A DNA stretch of 21,442 nt from Betaproteobacteria bacterium. Its GTDB lineage: Bacteria; Pseudomonadota; Gammaproteobacteria; Burkholderiales; SG8-41. The first letter of the stretch is position 1. The number at the start of each line of letters is the position of its first letter. The stretch lies in the NCBI GenBank assembly GCA_025363575.1, contig JANYDM010000042.1, positions 1-21,442 of the forward strand, written 5' to 3'. The translations under genes were made by a program, and so were the position numbers. Positions 8,795 to 16,532 of this stretch are shown here, piece after piece. The notes beneath the pieces were generated by a model that searched no databases, was not told the DNA's origin, and saw nothing but the letters and a program-made list of their open reading frames with translations.

Positions 8795-9278
8795 GCAACT
8801 GCGCAAACGATTCGAGCAGCGTGTCCACTGGAGACAACGGCAAAGCGAGTAAAAAGTCGGCATAGGCGGCAAGATTGGATCGGGCCGCGGCGCGGGCCGA
8901 TGCGGCAGCCGCGCCAATAGTCCTCGCCGGTGCCAGCCGTTCGAGCGCCTCTTGCTCGATGCGCTCGGCATCCAGCTCTAAGCGCTTGACAGCGCTGCGC
9001 AAGGGATCGGTGTCTGCCGCCGGCAGCGGCGTGATGCCCGTCTTGAGTTTTCGCCGCAGCGTGCGCAGCGGCAGGACGGCGTGCGCGCGCCATTCTGCGG
9101 CAATCGTATCGATGCGCGCCACGTCGTCGCGGACGATCTGGCGCTTGTGCGCAGCGAGAAAAAGCAGGTAGAGCAGCACATTCACGTCGACATCCGCGCT
9201 GTCCTGCAATGCCAGGCAGGCATCCGCGACTTGCGGACGCGCGTAAAAGTCGAGCGAGAACTGCCAGAATGCCGACAT
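8787..9278 (-). CDS. TIGR02444 / DUF2390 family protein
   Basis: This 163-residue protein matches my recollection of the TIGR02444 family. It opens with FWQFSLDFYARPQVADACLALQD, followed by DVDVNVLLYLLFLA, and the rest is an Ala/Arg-rich, mainly helical region (ALERLAPARTIGAAAAS...). The family is found in many proteobacteria and its function is unknown. There is no signal peptide or membrane segment, so a cytoplasmic location is expected. It starts 12 bp downstream of the ubiX stop and overlaps the next gene by 8 bp, making it the middle gene of a three-gene operon. The link to ubiX may be positional only. Confidence 0.82.
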   Translation of the reverse strand: MSAFWQFSLDFYARPQVADACLALQDSADVDVNVLLYLLFLAAHKRQIVRDDVARIDTIAAEWRAHAVLPLRTLRRKLKTGITPLPAADTDPLRSAVKRLELDAERIEQEALERLAPARTIGAAAASARAAARSNLAAYADFLLALPLSPVDTLLESFAQLHA

Positions 9279-9290
9279 CGCGCGGCAGGA

Positions 9291-9896
9291 CTATTTGCCG
9301 GCGCGGCGCTTCTTGCGCGCCGATGCCGCGGGCGCTGTCTCGGTCCAGCGTTTGACGATCTGCGCGTCGATGTCGAAGAGATCGAGCGCGCGGCCTACGG
9401 TCTGCATGACCAGGTCGTCGACCGTGTGCGGGCGGCTGTAGAAGGCGGGCACCGGCGGCATGACGATCGCGCCGTTGCGCGTGGCTTGCTCCATCAGCGC
9501 AATGTGGCCGGCATGCAGCGGAGTTTCGCGGAACAGCAGCACCACGCGTCGGCGCTCTTTCAAACAGACATCGGCCGCGCGCACGACCAGCTCGTCGTTA
9601 TAACAATGCGCGATGCCGCTCAACGATTTGACCGAGCACGGCGCGACGAGCATGCCTTCGGTCTTGAAAGACCCGCTGGACACTGCTGCGCCAATGTCCT
9701 TGTAATTGTATTCGCAGTGCGCGAGCTTGCGCACCTTGTCAACGCTGTAATCCGTCTCTTCGATGATCGTGCGCGCGCCGGACGGCGTGAGTATCAAATG
9801 CGTTTCGATGCAGGCTGCTTTGCGCAGCGTTTCGAGCGCACGGATGCCGTAGATGACGCCGGATGCTCCGGTGATGGCGACGATGAGGCGTTTCAT
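9291..9896 (-). CDS. ubiX: Flavin prenyltransferase UbiX
   Basis: UbiX attaches a dimethylallyl group to FMN to make the prenylated-FMN cofactor required by UbiD-type decarboxylases, for example in ubiquinone synthesis or aromatic acid metabolism. The 201-residue protein begins MKRLIVAITGASGVIYG, with the FMN-binding GASG at 10-13. It continues with GMLVAPCSVKSLSGIAHCYND, LLFRETPLHAGHI and VMPPVPAFYSRP, all hallmark segments. The C-terminal tail is basic (SARKKRRAGK). No ubiD lies in the window. It is the first gene of the ubiX - TIGR02444 - secreted protein operon and is divergent from pyrD across about 150 bp. Confidence 0.96.
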   Translation of the reverse strand: MKRLIVAITGASGVIYGIRALETLRKAACIETHLILTPSGARTIIEETDYSVDKVRKLAHCEYNYKDIGAAVSSGSFKTEGMLVAPCSVKSLSGIAHCYNDELVVRAADVCLKERRRVVLLFRETPLHAGHIALMEQATRNGAIVMPPVPAFYSRPHTVDDLVMQTVGRALDLFDIDAQIVKRWTETAPAASARKKRRAGK

Positions 9897-9970
9897 GCGG
9901 TCCCTCGCGGTGGCTGCGACGATGACGGTTGCGTTGCCCGCTCATGCGTCATCGTGTAGAGTCTGCGCCG

Positions 9971-9976
9971 ATTGTA
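9971..9976 (-). promoter_or_regulatory. Possible -10 box of the ubiX operon
   Basis: The minus strand reads TACAAT in the 151-bp gap between the divergent ubiX and pyrD starts. It is one mismatch from TATAAT. No convincing -35 hexamer is visible at the expected spacing. Confidence 0.3.
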
Positions 9977-10047
9977 GCAGAAGCGAATTGCGTTCCAGGC
10001 ATGCACAACACAAGCGCGCCTGAGTCTACGGCGACGACACCAAACCG

Positions 10048-11127
10048 ATGGCCAATTTTCAATTTCGCATTGCGCGTCCTTTGCTGCATCTGCTCGATCC
10101 GGAAGTCGCGCACGGCATGACGTTATGGGCGCTCGGCCACGGCCTTGCAGGCAGCGATAACGGGGCGGAAGACCCGCTGCTGTCGACGCGGGTGTGGGAT
10201 CTGGATTTCTCAAACCCGGTCGGTCTCGCCGCGGGCTTCGACAAGGACGCGGCAGTGATCGATGCGATGCTTGCGCTGGGTTTCGGTTTCGTCGAAGCCG
10301 GGACCGTCACACCCGAACCGCAACCGGGCAATCCGAAGCCGCGCCTTTTTCGCATGGCCAAGGACCAGGCTGTCATCAACCGTTTTGGCTTCAACAGCCG
10401 GGGTCTGGATGCATTCGTCGCGCGCCTCAAAGCGAGGCGGCACAACGCCAGCGCGCGCGGCATCGTTGGCGCCAACGTCGGCAAGAACCGCGATGCCACC
10501 GACGCCGCTGCCGACTATGCCAAAGGCATCGCGGCCATAAGCGGTCTCGCGGACTACCTGGTATGCAATCTTTCGTCGCCGAATACGCCGGGACTGCGCA
10601 ATCTGCAGGCGCGCGAGCAGATGCGGGAAGTGATCGTGCGCGTCAACGAGGCGCGTATGCGCGCGGACGCCGCTGCCGGCCGGGTGCCGCCGCTCTTGCT
10701 CAAAGTCGGACCGGATCTCGACGATGCGGCGATTCGCGATATCGCGGAAGTCGCGCTCGCCGAAAAGGTCGACGGATTGATCGTAGGCAATACTACTGTT
10801 GACCGTCCTGTGTCGCTGCAAAGCGTACATGCGCGTGAAACCGGCGGCCTGTCCGGCCTGCCGCTGCTGGACAAAGCCAACACGTGCCTGGCTCAAATGT
10901 ACCGCGCCGTCGAAGGGCGTCTGCCCATCATCGGTTGCGGCGGCATTGCAAGCGGCGCGCACGCGTACGCGAAAATCCGCGCTGGCGCCTCGCTCGTGCA
11001 GTTGTATTCAGCGCTCGTCTACCAGGGGCCCGGGCTGATCGTCAGCCTTAAGCAAGAGCTCGCAGCGCTGATGCGCGCTGACGGATTCAAATCGGTGGGT
11101 GAAGCGGTCGGTGCCGATTTTCGCTGA
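10048..11127 (+). CDS. pyrD: Dihydroorotate dehydrogenase (quinone), class 2
   Basis: PyrD oxidises dihydroorotate to orotate, the fourth step of pyrimidine synthesis, and passes electrons to the quinone pool at the inner membrane. The 359-residue length fits class 2 enzymes, which have an N-terminal helical membrane-association region (about 1-40). The FMN-binding barrel shows NPVGLAAGFDKDAAVID (about 56-72), INRFGFNSRGLD (about 110-121), GANVGKNRD (141-149), NLSSPNTPGLRNLQ (about 174-187, with the class 2 catalytic serine), LLKVGPDLDD, VGNTTVDRP and the phosphate-binding IGCGGIASG. It is monocistronic or ends before the next promoter: a TATAAT hexamer for the downstream operon starts only 6 bp after the stop. 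Confidence 0.97.
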   Translation: MANFQFRIARPLLHLLDPEVAHGMTLWALGHGLAGSDNGAEDPLLSTRVWDLDFSNPVGLAAGFDKDAAVIDAMLALGFGFVEAGTVTPEPQPGNPKPRLFRMAKDQAVINRFGFNSRGLDAFVARLKARRHNASARGIVGANVGKNRDATDAAADYAKGIAAISGLADYLVCNLSSPNTPGLRNLQAREQMREVIVRVNEARMRADAAAGRVPPLLLKVGPDLDDAAIRDIAEVALAEKVDGLIVGNTTVDRPVSLQSVHARETGGLSGLPLLDKANTCLAQMYRAVEGRLPIIGCGGIASGAHAYAKIRAGASLVQLYSALVYQGPGLIVSLKQELAALMRADGFKSVGEAVGADFR

Positions 11128-11132
11128 GCGCA

Positions 11133-11138
11133 TATAAT
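11133..11138 (+). promoter_or_regulatory. Putative -10 box of the Bug-reductase-lactonase-MmgE/PrpD operon
   Basis: A perfect TATAAT lies right after the pyrD stop and 39 bp before the ATG of the receptor gene, giving a leader of roughly 33 nt. The region at -35 (GGTGCC) is a poor match, so an activator may be needed; that last point is inference. Confidence 0.5.
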
Positions 11139-11177
11139 GAGCGATCCTGCGCCCCGGCTTTTGCGACGATAAATCCC

Positions 11178-12161
11178 ATGCTCAATCTGCTCCGCCGCCT
11201 GCTGAAGAGTTTTGCATTTGCCGTCCTGCTGGCCGCATCGCTGCTGACGTCTGCGCAGGATTGGCCATCGAAGCCGATCACCATGGTGATGGGATTCCCT
11301 GCGGGCTCGGGCGTCGACATCGTCGCACGCACGCTGCAGGAGTCGATGGAGAAATCGCTCAACGCCAGAATAGTTACTGAATACCGGGCGGGCGCAGGCG
11401 GCAATATCGCATCCGACTACGTCGCCAAGGCGCGCGCGGACGGCTATACGATATTGCTCGGCACCGCGGCGACGCACGGCGTGAATGCTGCGCTCTACAG
11501 AAATTTACCGTTCGACGTCGAAGCGGATTTCACGCCGATCGCGCCGCTCGTCGACGTTTCGAACGTGCTGACCATCAATCCCGAAGCCATCGACGTCAAG
11601 ACGGTCGCGGAATTCATCGACAAGGTCAAAGCGAATCCCGGCAAATACAACTACGCGTCGACCGGCAACGGCACCGGTACCCACCTTGCATTCGCTGAGT
11701 TCAACGCCAAAGCGGGGCTCAACATGCAGCATGTGCCGTACAAGGGCAGTGTCGAGGCGATTCAGGGCATGATGAAGGGCGACGTATGCTGCCTGTTCGC
11801 GCAAGTGCAGACGGTGATCCAGCATTGGCGCGCGGGCCGCCTGCGCCTGTTGGGTGTTTCGACCCGGGCGCGCGTCAACGCAGTGCCGGAGATTCCGCCG
11901 ATTGCGGAAGCGGGACTACCCGGTTTCGAAAGCTACACCTGGTTCGGACTGTTCGGTCCCAAAGGGCTCGATCCGAAAATCGCCGCGGCGATCAACAGCG
12001 CGGTGCGCATCGCACTGGAAACGCCGGTGATCCGGCAGAAGCTGATAGAACTCGGCAATACGCCGCGCATCGAATCCGTCGAGCAGTTCCGCGCGACTGT
12101 GAAAACCGACCGCGCGAAATGGGCAGCCGTCGTCAAGACGACCGGCGCGACGATCGATTGA
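11178..12161 (+). CDS. Tripartite tricarboxylate transporter substrate-binding protein (Bug family)
   Basis: Bug receptors bind carboxylates or other small polar organics in the periplasm and deliver them to TctA/TctB-type membrane proteins, although many are orphans. The 327-residue protein has a Sec signal peptide (basic MLNLLRRLLK, hydrophobic core, cleavage likely after TSA at 26). The mature start is QDWPSKPITMVMGFPAGSG. Family hallmarks are the GSGVDIVAR segment, the RAGAGGNIASDYVAKARADGYT region near 75-95, and NYASTGNGTGTHLAFAEFN followed by HVPYKGS. The window contains no TctA/TctB partner, so it probably uses a transporter encoded elsewhere. It is the first gene of the operon, 78 bp before the reductase gene; its ligand is presumably related to the downstream enzymes. 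Ligand identity cannot be read from the sequence. Confidence 0.93.
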   Translation: MLNLLRRLLKSFAFAVLLAASLLTSAQDWPSKPITMVMGFPAGSGVDIVARTLQESMEKSLNARIVTEYRAGAGGNIASDYVAKARADGYTILLGTAATHGVNAALYRNLPFDVEADFTPIAPLVDVSNVLTINPEAIDVKTVAEFIDKVKANPGKYNYASTGNGTGTHLAFAEFNAKAGLNMQHVPYKGSVEAIQGMMKGDVCCLFAQVQTVIQHWRAGRLRLLGVSTRARVNAVPEIPPIAEAGLPGFESYTWFGLFGPKGLDPKIAAAINSAVRIALETPVIRQKLIELGNTPRIESVEQFRATVKTDRAKWAAVVKTTGATID

Positions 12162-12239
12162 CCGCCGGACCTCTGGTTGCACCAATCTAACTGCCCTCGC
12201 GCCGTCCGCGGACGGCGGTGATCTGAACGGAACCCCCCA

Positions 12240-14234
12240 GTGCTGCTCGAACAACCCGGCACCATCGCCAGCCTGCGTCTGAAGAACCGCGTGGTGATGG
12301 CGCCCATGGGCACCAACTACAGCACGACCGATGGCCTGTCGACGGAGCGCGACCGGCAATATTACGCGGAACGCGCGCGCGGCGGCGTCGCGATGATCAT
12401 GACCGAAGCGATGGTGGTGACGGAGCACGCCCGCCCTCACCACAATTCGCTGTGCTGCTATCACGACCGCTTCATTCCCGGGCTCGCGAGCATCGTCTCA
12501 GCGATACACGATCACGATTGCCACGTGTTCGCGCAACTGAACCATCGCGGTGCGCTGCTGCGCCGTTCGGTGCTGAACATGGAGCCGGTCGGCCCGTCGC
12601 CGTGGAAGAACCCGAACACCGGCGACGATGTGCGGCCGCTGCGTATCGACGAAATTGCCGCGATTCAAAAACTCTTCGTCGCGTCGGCGCGGCGTCTTAA
12701 GCAGGCTGGCTACGACGGCGTCGAAATTCACGCGGGCAACGGCTATCTATTCCAGCAATTTTTCACGCCGCGCATCAACAAACGCACTGACCAGTACGGC
12801 GGCCCATTCGCGAATCGCGCGCGCTTCCTGCTGGAAACCATAGATCGCGTGAAAGCCGAGCTGCCCGATTTTGCGCTGGTCATACGCCTGAGCGCGTCCG
12901 AGTTCGCTGACGGCGGTTACGGGGAGGACGAGATCGTCGCGCTCGCGCGGGAAGTCGAGGCGGCGGGCGTTGCCGCGCTCGATCTGTCGGGCGGCAGCAA
13001 TGAAAGTCCGCAGCTATCCAAATACTGCATACAGCCGCCGTCGTTCGCGCGCGGTTGCCTCGGCCCTTATGCGAAGCCGATCAAGGCGGCGGTGCGCATA
13101 CCCGTATTCGTCGCCGGACGCGTAGTCGAGCCGGCGGATGCCGAAGCGCTGCTGCAAAACGGCTGCGCGGATTTCGTGTCGGTTGGCCGCGCGCTCTACG
13201 CGGACGCGCACTGGTGCCTCAAGGCATTCGGCAAAATCGATGCCCCGATACGCAAGTGCATCGCATGCAACGTCTGCTTCGAGCGCCTGACGCTCGAGAA
13301 GGACGTCGCGTGTGTGCACAACCCGATGATAGGCACCGAATTCGAAGCGCTCGAGCATGCCGAGCCGCAGTTGTTTCCCGGGCTGCGCACGAAAAATCCG
13401 CGACGCGTGCTGGTGCTGGGCGCCGGCGTCAGCGGCATTGAGGCGGCACGCGTTGCGGCCGCGCGCGGCCACCGGGTCGAAGTGTGGGAGCAGGCGGCTG
13501 TCGCGGGCGGGCAGATGTCGCTCGCGACTGCGGCGCCGGACAAGATCGAGGTTGAGCCGGTTTGGGCCTACCGCTGGGCGCAGATCAAGGCACTGGGTGT
13601 GCCGGTGCGAGTCTCCATAACGGCGAGCGCGCAGGCTATCAAGGACTATGCGCCAGATTTCGTGATCATCGCGACTGGCGCGCGTCCGCGCGCCTGCCCG
13701 TTCGACGTGACGAAACTCGACGCCTCGATAAAAGTCCTGCACGCGTGGGATGTCCTGCGCGACCCGGCGCCCATCGCGGATGCCGGCGCCGTCACCATCA
13801 TAGGCGGCGGCATGGTCGGTATTGAAACCGCGGACCTGCTGTCGCTGCAGGGGATGCGCTGCACGGTGATAGAGGCGTTGGCGGCGGTGGCGACGGGCAT
13901 GGCGCGCAACAACCGGGTAGAGCTGCTGGATCGGTTAAAATTACGCGGCACCCGGCTCTTGCTCAATACTAAAGTGGTCAACGCCACCGGCAAAGCGCTG
14001 GAAGTGCAAGCAGGGGAGAAAACAACTCAACGGATCGAAATCGGCGGCTGCCTGATCATTGCGACCGGGCCGGCGCCGGACTTGGGCGTAGTTGCCGCAG
14101 TCGAGGCAGCCGGCGTGGATTACGCGCTGGCGGGCGATTGCAACGTGCCGGGGGATTTTCTATCGTGCCTGCGCGATGCGTGGATGGTGGCGCTGTCCAT
14201 CGACAGCCGCTTTGCACGAGCCGGCAGCGCATAG
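12240..14234 (+). CDS. OYE/trimethylamine-dehydrogenase-like flavin and Fe-S oxidoreductase
   Basis: The 664-residue protein has the three-part layout of 2,4-dienoyl-CoA reductase and trimethylamine dehydrogenase. An FMN-binding barrel (about 1-330) shows NRVVMAPMG (16-24), AQLNHRGALLRR, IHAGNGYLFQQFFTPRIN (163-180, with the tyrosine of the family active site) and TDQYGGPFANRARF. A 4Fe-4S cluster site follows at C340, C343, C346 and C358 (CIACNVC then an 11-residue gap), with spacing like trimethylamine dehydrogenase. Then a pyridine-nucleotide-disulfide-type domain carries two Rossmann motifs, VLGAGVSGIEAA (about 388-399) and IIGGGMVGIETA (about 520-531). It probably reduces an activated C=C bond or demethylates or oxidises a substrate using NAD(P)H. 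Translation starts at GTG 12240, preceded by GGAA. The next gene follows after 16 bp. Confidence 0.9.
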   Translation: MLLEQPGTIASLRLKNRVVMAPMGTNYSTTDGLSTERDRQYYAERARGGVAMIMTEAMVVTEHARPHHNSLCCYHDRFIPGLASIVSAIHDHDCHVFAQLNHRGALLRRSVLNMEPVGPSPWKNPNTGDDVRPLRIDEIAAIQKLFVASARRLKQAGYDGVEIHAGNGYLFQQFFTPRINKRTDQYGGPFANRARFLLETIDRVKAELPDFALVIRLSASEFADGGYGEDEIVALAREVEAAGVAALDLSGGSNESPQLSKYCIQPPSFARGCLGPYAKPIKAAVRIPVFVAGRVVEPADAEALLQNGCADFVSVGRALYADAHWCLKAFGKIDAPIRKCIACNVCFERLTLEKDVACVHNPMIGTEFEALEHAEPQLFPGLRTKNPRRVLVLGAGVSGIEAARVAAARGHRVEVWEQAAVAGGQMSLATAAPDKIEVEPVWAYRWAQIKALGVPVRVSITASAQAIKDYAPDFVIIATGARPRACPFDVTKLDASIKVLHAWDVLRDPAPIADAGAVTIIGGGMVGIETADLLSLQGMRCTVIEALAAVATGMARNNRVELLDRLKLRGTRLLLNTKVVNATGKALEVQAGEKTTQRIEIGGCLIIATGPAPDLGVVAAVEAAGVDYALAGDCNVPGDFLSCLRDAWMVALSIDSRFARAGSA

Positions 14235-14250
14235 TTACAAGGCGAATGAA

Positions 14251-15048
14251 ATGACGTCAGAAACCTACGAAGTCTTCGCTATCAAGTATGCGACACGCAA
14301 TGCGCAGCGCCGCGAGCATTTTATCGGCGGCGACCCGCATGAGGCGCCCATGCCCATGGATTATTTCGTGTGGTTGATACGCAACGCCGGGCGCACCATC
14401 GTCGTCGATACCGGCTTTACGCGCGAAGTGGGCGAGGCGCGCCGGCGCACCTTCCTGCGTTCGCCGGCGGAGGGCCTGGCTCTGCTCGATGTGAAAGCGG
14501 CGGAAGTGAAGGACGTGGTCATCACCCACATGCACTACGACCACGTCGGTACTTTTCGCGATTTCCCGCAGGCGCAATTTCACCTGCAGGACGAAGAAAT
14601 GAATTACGCGACTGGCCGCTACATGCGGCATGCGCGCTTCCGGCACAGCCATGAAGTCGAGGACGTCGTCGGCATGGTGCGCCTGGTGTACGGCGACCGC
14701 GTGACATTCTATCGAGGCGATGCTGAACTCGCGCCCGGCGTGAGCTTGCACCATATCGGCGGCCATACGCCGGGCCTGCAGTGCGTGCGTGTGATGACGA
14801 AGCGCGGCTGGGTGGTGCTGGCGTCGGACGCGACGCACTACTACGAGCACTTCGAGTTGGGCCGCTGCTTCGTAACCGTGTTCAATATCGGCGACACGAT
14901 GGAGGGCTACGATACATTGCGGCGTCTCGCGGCTTCGCCCAGGCACATCGTGCCCGGCCACGATCCGCTGGTCATGCAGCGCTATCCCGCAGTGTCGAAG
15001 GCGCTCGAAGGGATTGCCGTACGGCTGGACGTCGATCCCGCAAAATAG
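14251..15048 (+). CDS. Metallo-beta-lactamase-fold hydrolase, N-acyl-homoserine-lactonase-like
   Basis: The 265-residue protein has a complete dinuclear-zinc ligand set of the lactonase branch: H93, H95, D97 and H98 in THMHYDHVGTF, H172 in GGHTPGLQ, D193 in VLASDATHYYEH, and H237 in VPGHDPLVM. There is no signal peptide, so it is cytoplasmic. The reading frame is open upstream to 14092, but that part overlaps the reductase gene; the ATG at 14251, after AAGGCG, fits the family N-terminus (YEVFAIKYA). Family members open acyl-homoserine lactones or other lactones. In this operon, with a solute receptor and dehydratase-like enzymes, hydrolysis of a catabolic lactone is at least as likely as quorum quenching. 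No luxI/luxR genes are nearby. Confidence 0.88.
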   Translation: MTSETYEVFAIKYATRNAQRREHFIGGDPHEAPMPMDYFVWLIRNAGRTIVVDTGFTREVGEARRRTFLRSPAEGLALLDVKAAEVKDVVITHMHYDHVGTFRDFPQAQFHLQDEEMNYATGRYMRHARFRHSHEVEDVVGMVRLVYGDRVTFYRGDAELAPGVSLHHIGGHTPGLQCVRVMTKRGWVVLASDATHYYEHFELGRCFVTVFNIGDTMEGYDTLRRLAASPRHIVPGHDPLVMQRYPAVSKALEGIAVRLDVDPAK

Positions 15049-15094
15049 TGGCACGCGCCGCGCGCATTTCAATTCTCTCAAGGACAAGCGAAAC

Positions 15095-16498
15095 ATGAGC
15101 AGCACCGAACCGCCACTGCTCGCGCATGCAACGCGCGATCTCGCCGCATTCGCCGCCCGGATCAAATTCGAAGATATTCCGCGCGAAGCCGTTGAGCGCA
15201 TCAAATACTGCGCACTCGACAGCATAGGCTGCTGCCTGTTCGGCGTGACGTTGCCGTGGACGCGGCATGTGCAGGCAATCGTGCAGGAAGAAAGTGCGAA
15301 GCCGGTCGCTTCCCTGTTCGGCGGCGGCGGAAAAACTTCGGTAGCGAACGCGGTACTCGTCAACGGCACGGCAGGGCACGCATTCGAGCTCGACGACATG
15401 CATAAGGAGTCCATCGTGCACCCGGGTTCGCTCGCGACACCGGTCGCGCTGGCATTTGCGGAAGCCGCCGGCGGCGCGCCGGGACGCGACGTCATCACCG
15501 GAATGGTCGCCGGCTACGAAGTCGGCACGCGGGTCGGCAATGCCGCAACGATGAGTTTGTTCCTGCGCGGCTTCCATCCACAGGGCACGTCCGGCGCGTT
15601 CGTTGCCGCGGGCACCGCGGGACGCATGCTCAATCTCGACGCGGGTCAGATGCAGCACACGCTCGGTATCGTAGGCTCGCAGGCGGGCGGCCTGATGGCG
15701 GCGCAGGAAGGCGCAATGGTCAAGCGATTCCATTGCGGACGCGCGGCGCAGAGCGGGGTGTACTCCGCGCTCCTTGCAAGGCGCGGCTTCACCGGCGTGA
15801 CCGATGTGCTCGAAGCGCCGTACGGCGGCTACCTGAGTTCCTATTCAGACAAGCCGAATCCGCAGCGGCTCACGGCCGGCATAGGCACGACGTGGGAAAC
15901 GTTGAACGTCGGCTACAAGCCGCATGCGAGCGTCACCAGCATTCATACGACGCTCGATGCGCTGGCCGACCTCATGCGCGAGAACAAGCTGAAGCCCGAC
16001 GACATTGCCACGGTCGACGCCGGCGTGAGCCACATGACTTACGTGCATTGCGCGTGGGAATACAAGGCGCAGGGCGTGACCGCGGCGCAGATGAATCTTT
16101 TTTACGGCCTCGCCGTGATCGCGTACGACGGGGTCGCATTCGTCGATCAATATCGCGAAGACCGCTTACACGACCCGAAAATCTTCGACTTCATCAAGCG
16201 CATTACCGCGCGCGTCGATGCCGGGATCGAAGGCATGGGCGCCGCATTCCGGCACGCCGCGCGCCTTGCCATCACGACGCGCGACGGGCGCACGTTCAAG
16301 CGCGAGATCCTGAATCGCCGCGGCAGCCCGGAGAATCCGCTGAAGCCCGAGGACATCGAATACAAGTTCCGCCACGTCGTGAAGTCCTGCCTGAGCCCGG
16401 CGAATATCGACAAGGTGATGCAGTTAACGGCCAGGCTCGACAAGCTCGACAGCACGAACGGGCTTATCTCTATCCTGGCCGCGTCCGCGGCAAGCTGA
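15095..16498 (+). CDS. MmgE/PrpD family protein, copy 1
   Basis: MmgE/PrpD proteins include 2-methylcitrate dehydratase, cis-aconitate decarboxylase and iminodisuccinate epimerase; most members have unknown substrates. This 467-residue copy has the canonical active-site segments: GHAFELDDMH (94-103) followed by H109-P-G, RGFHPQGTSGAF with H161, and MVKRFHCGRAAQSGV with K210 and H213. The lid-domain signature YKPHASVTSIHTTLDAL is also present. The ATG at 15095 is preceded by AAGGAC. It lies 46 bp after the lactonase-like gene and 34 bp before the second copy. With a full set of usual catalytic residues it is likely an active hydro-lyase, decarboxylase or isomerase on a di- or tricarboxylate. 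No prpB or prpC is present, so the methylcitrate cycle is not indicated. Confidence 0.92.
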   Translation: MSSTEPPLLAHATRDLAAFAARIKFEDIPREAVERIKYCALDSIGCCLFGVTLPWTRHVQAIVQEESAKPVASLFGGGGKTSVANAVLVNGTAGHAFELDDMHKESIVHPGSLATPVALAFAEAAGGAPGRDVITGMVAGYEVGTRVGNAATMSLFLRGFHPQGTSGAFVAAGTAGRMLNLDAGQMQHTLGIVGSQAGGLMAAQEGAMVKRFHCGRAAQSGVYSALLARRGFTGVTDVLEAPYGGYLSSYSDKPNPQRLTAGIGTTWETLNVGYKPHASVTSIHTTLDALADLMRENKLKPDDIATVDAGVSHMTYVHCAWEYKAQGVTAAQMNLFYGLAVIAYDGVAFVDQYREDRLHDPKIFDFIKRITARVDAGIEGMGAAFRHAARLAITTRDGRTFKREILNRRGSPENPLKPEDIEYKFRHVVKSCLSPANIDKVMQLTARLDKLDSTNGLISILAASAAS

Positions 16499-16532
16499 AT
16501 AATTCGTTCTAACTCATTTTCGGAATAACATC

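Noticed and set aside
14257..15498. 413-codon minus-strand ORF
   Set aside because: It is antisense to the lactonase-like and MmgE/PrpD genes, both with intact catalytic motifs; it resembles no family.
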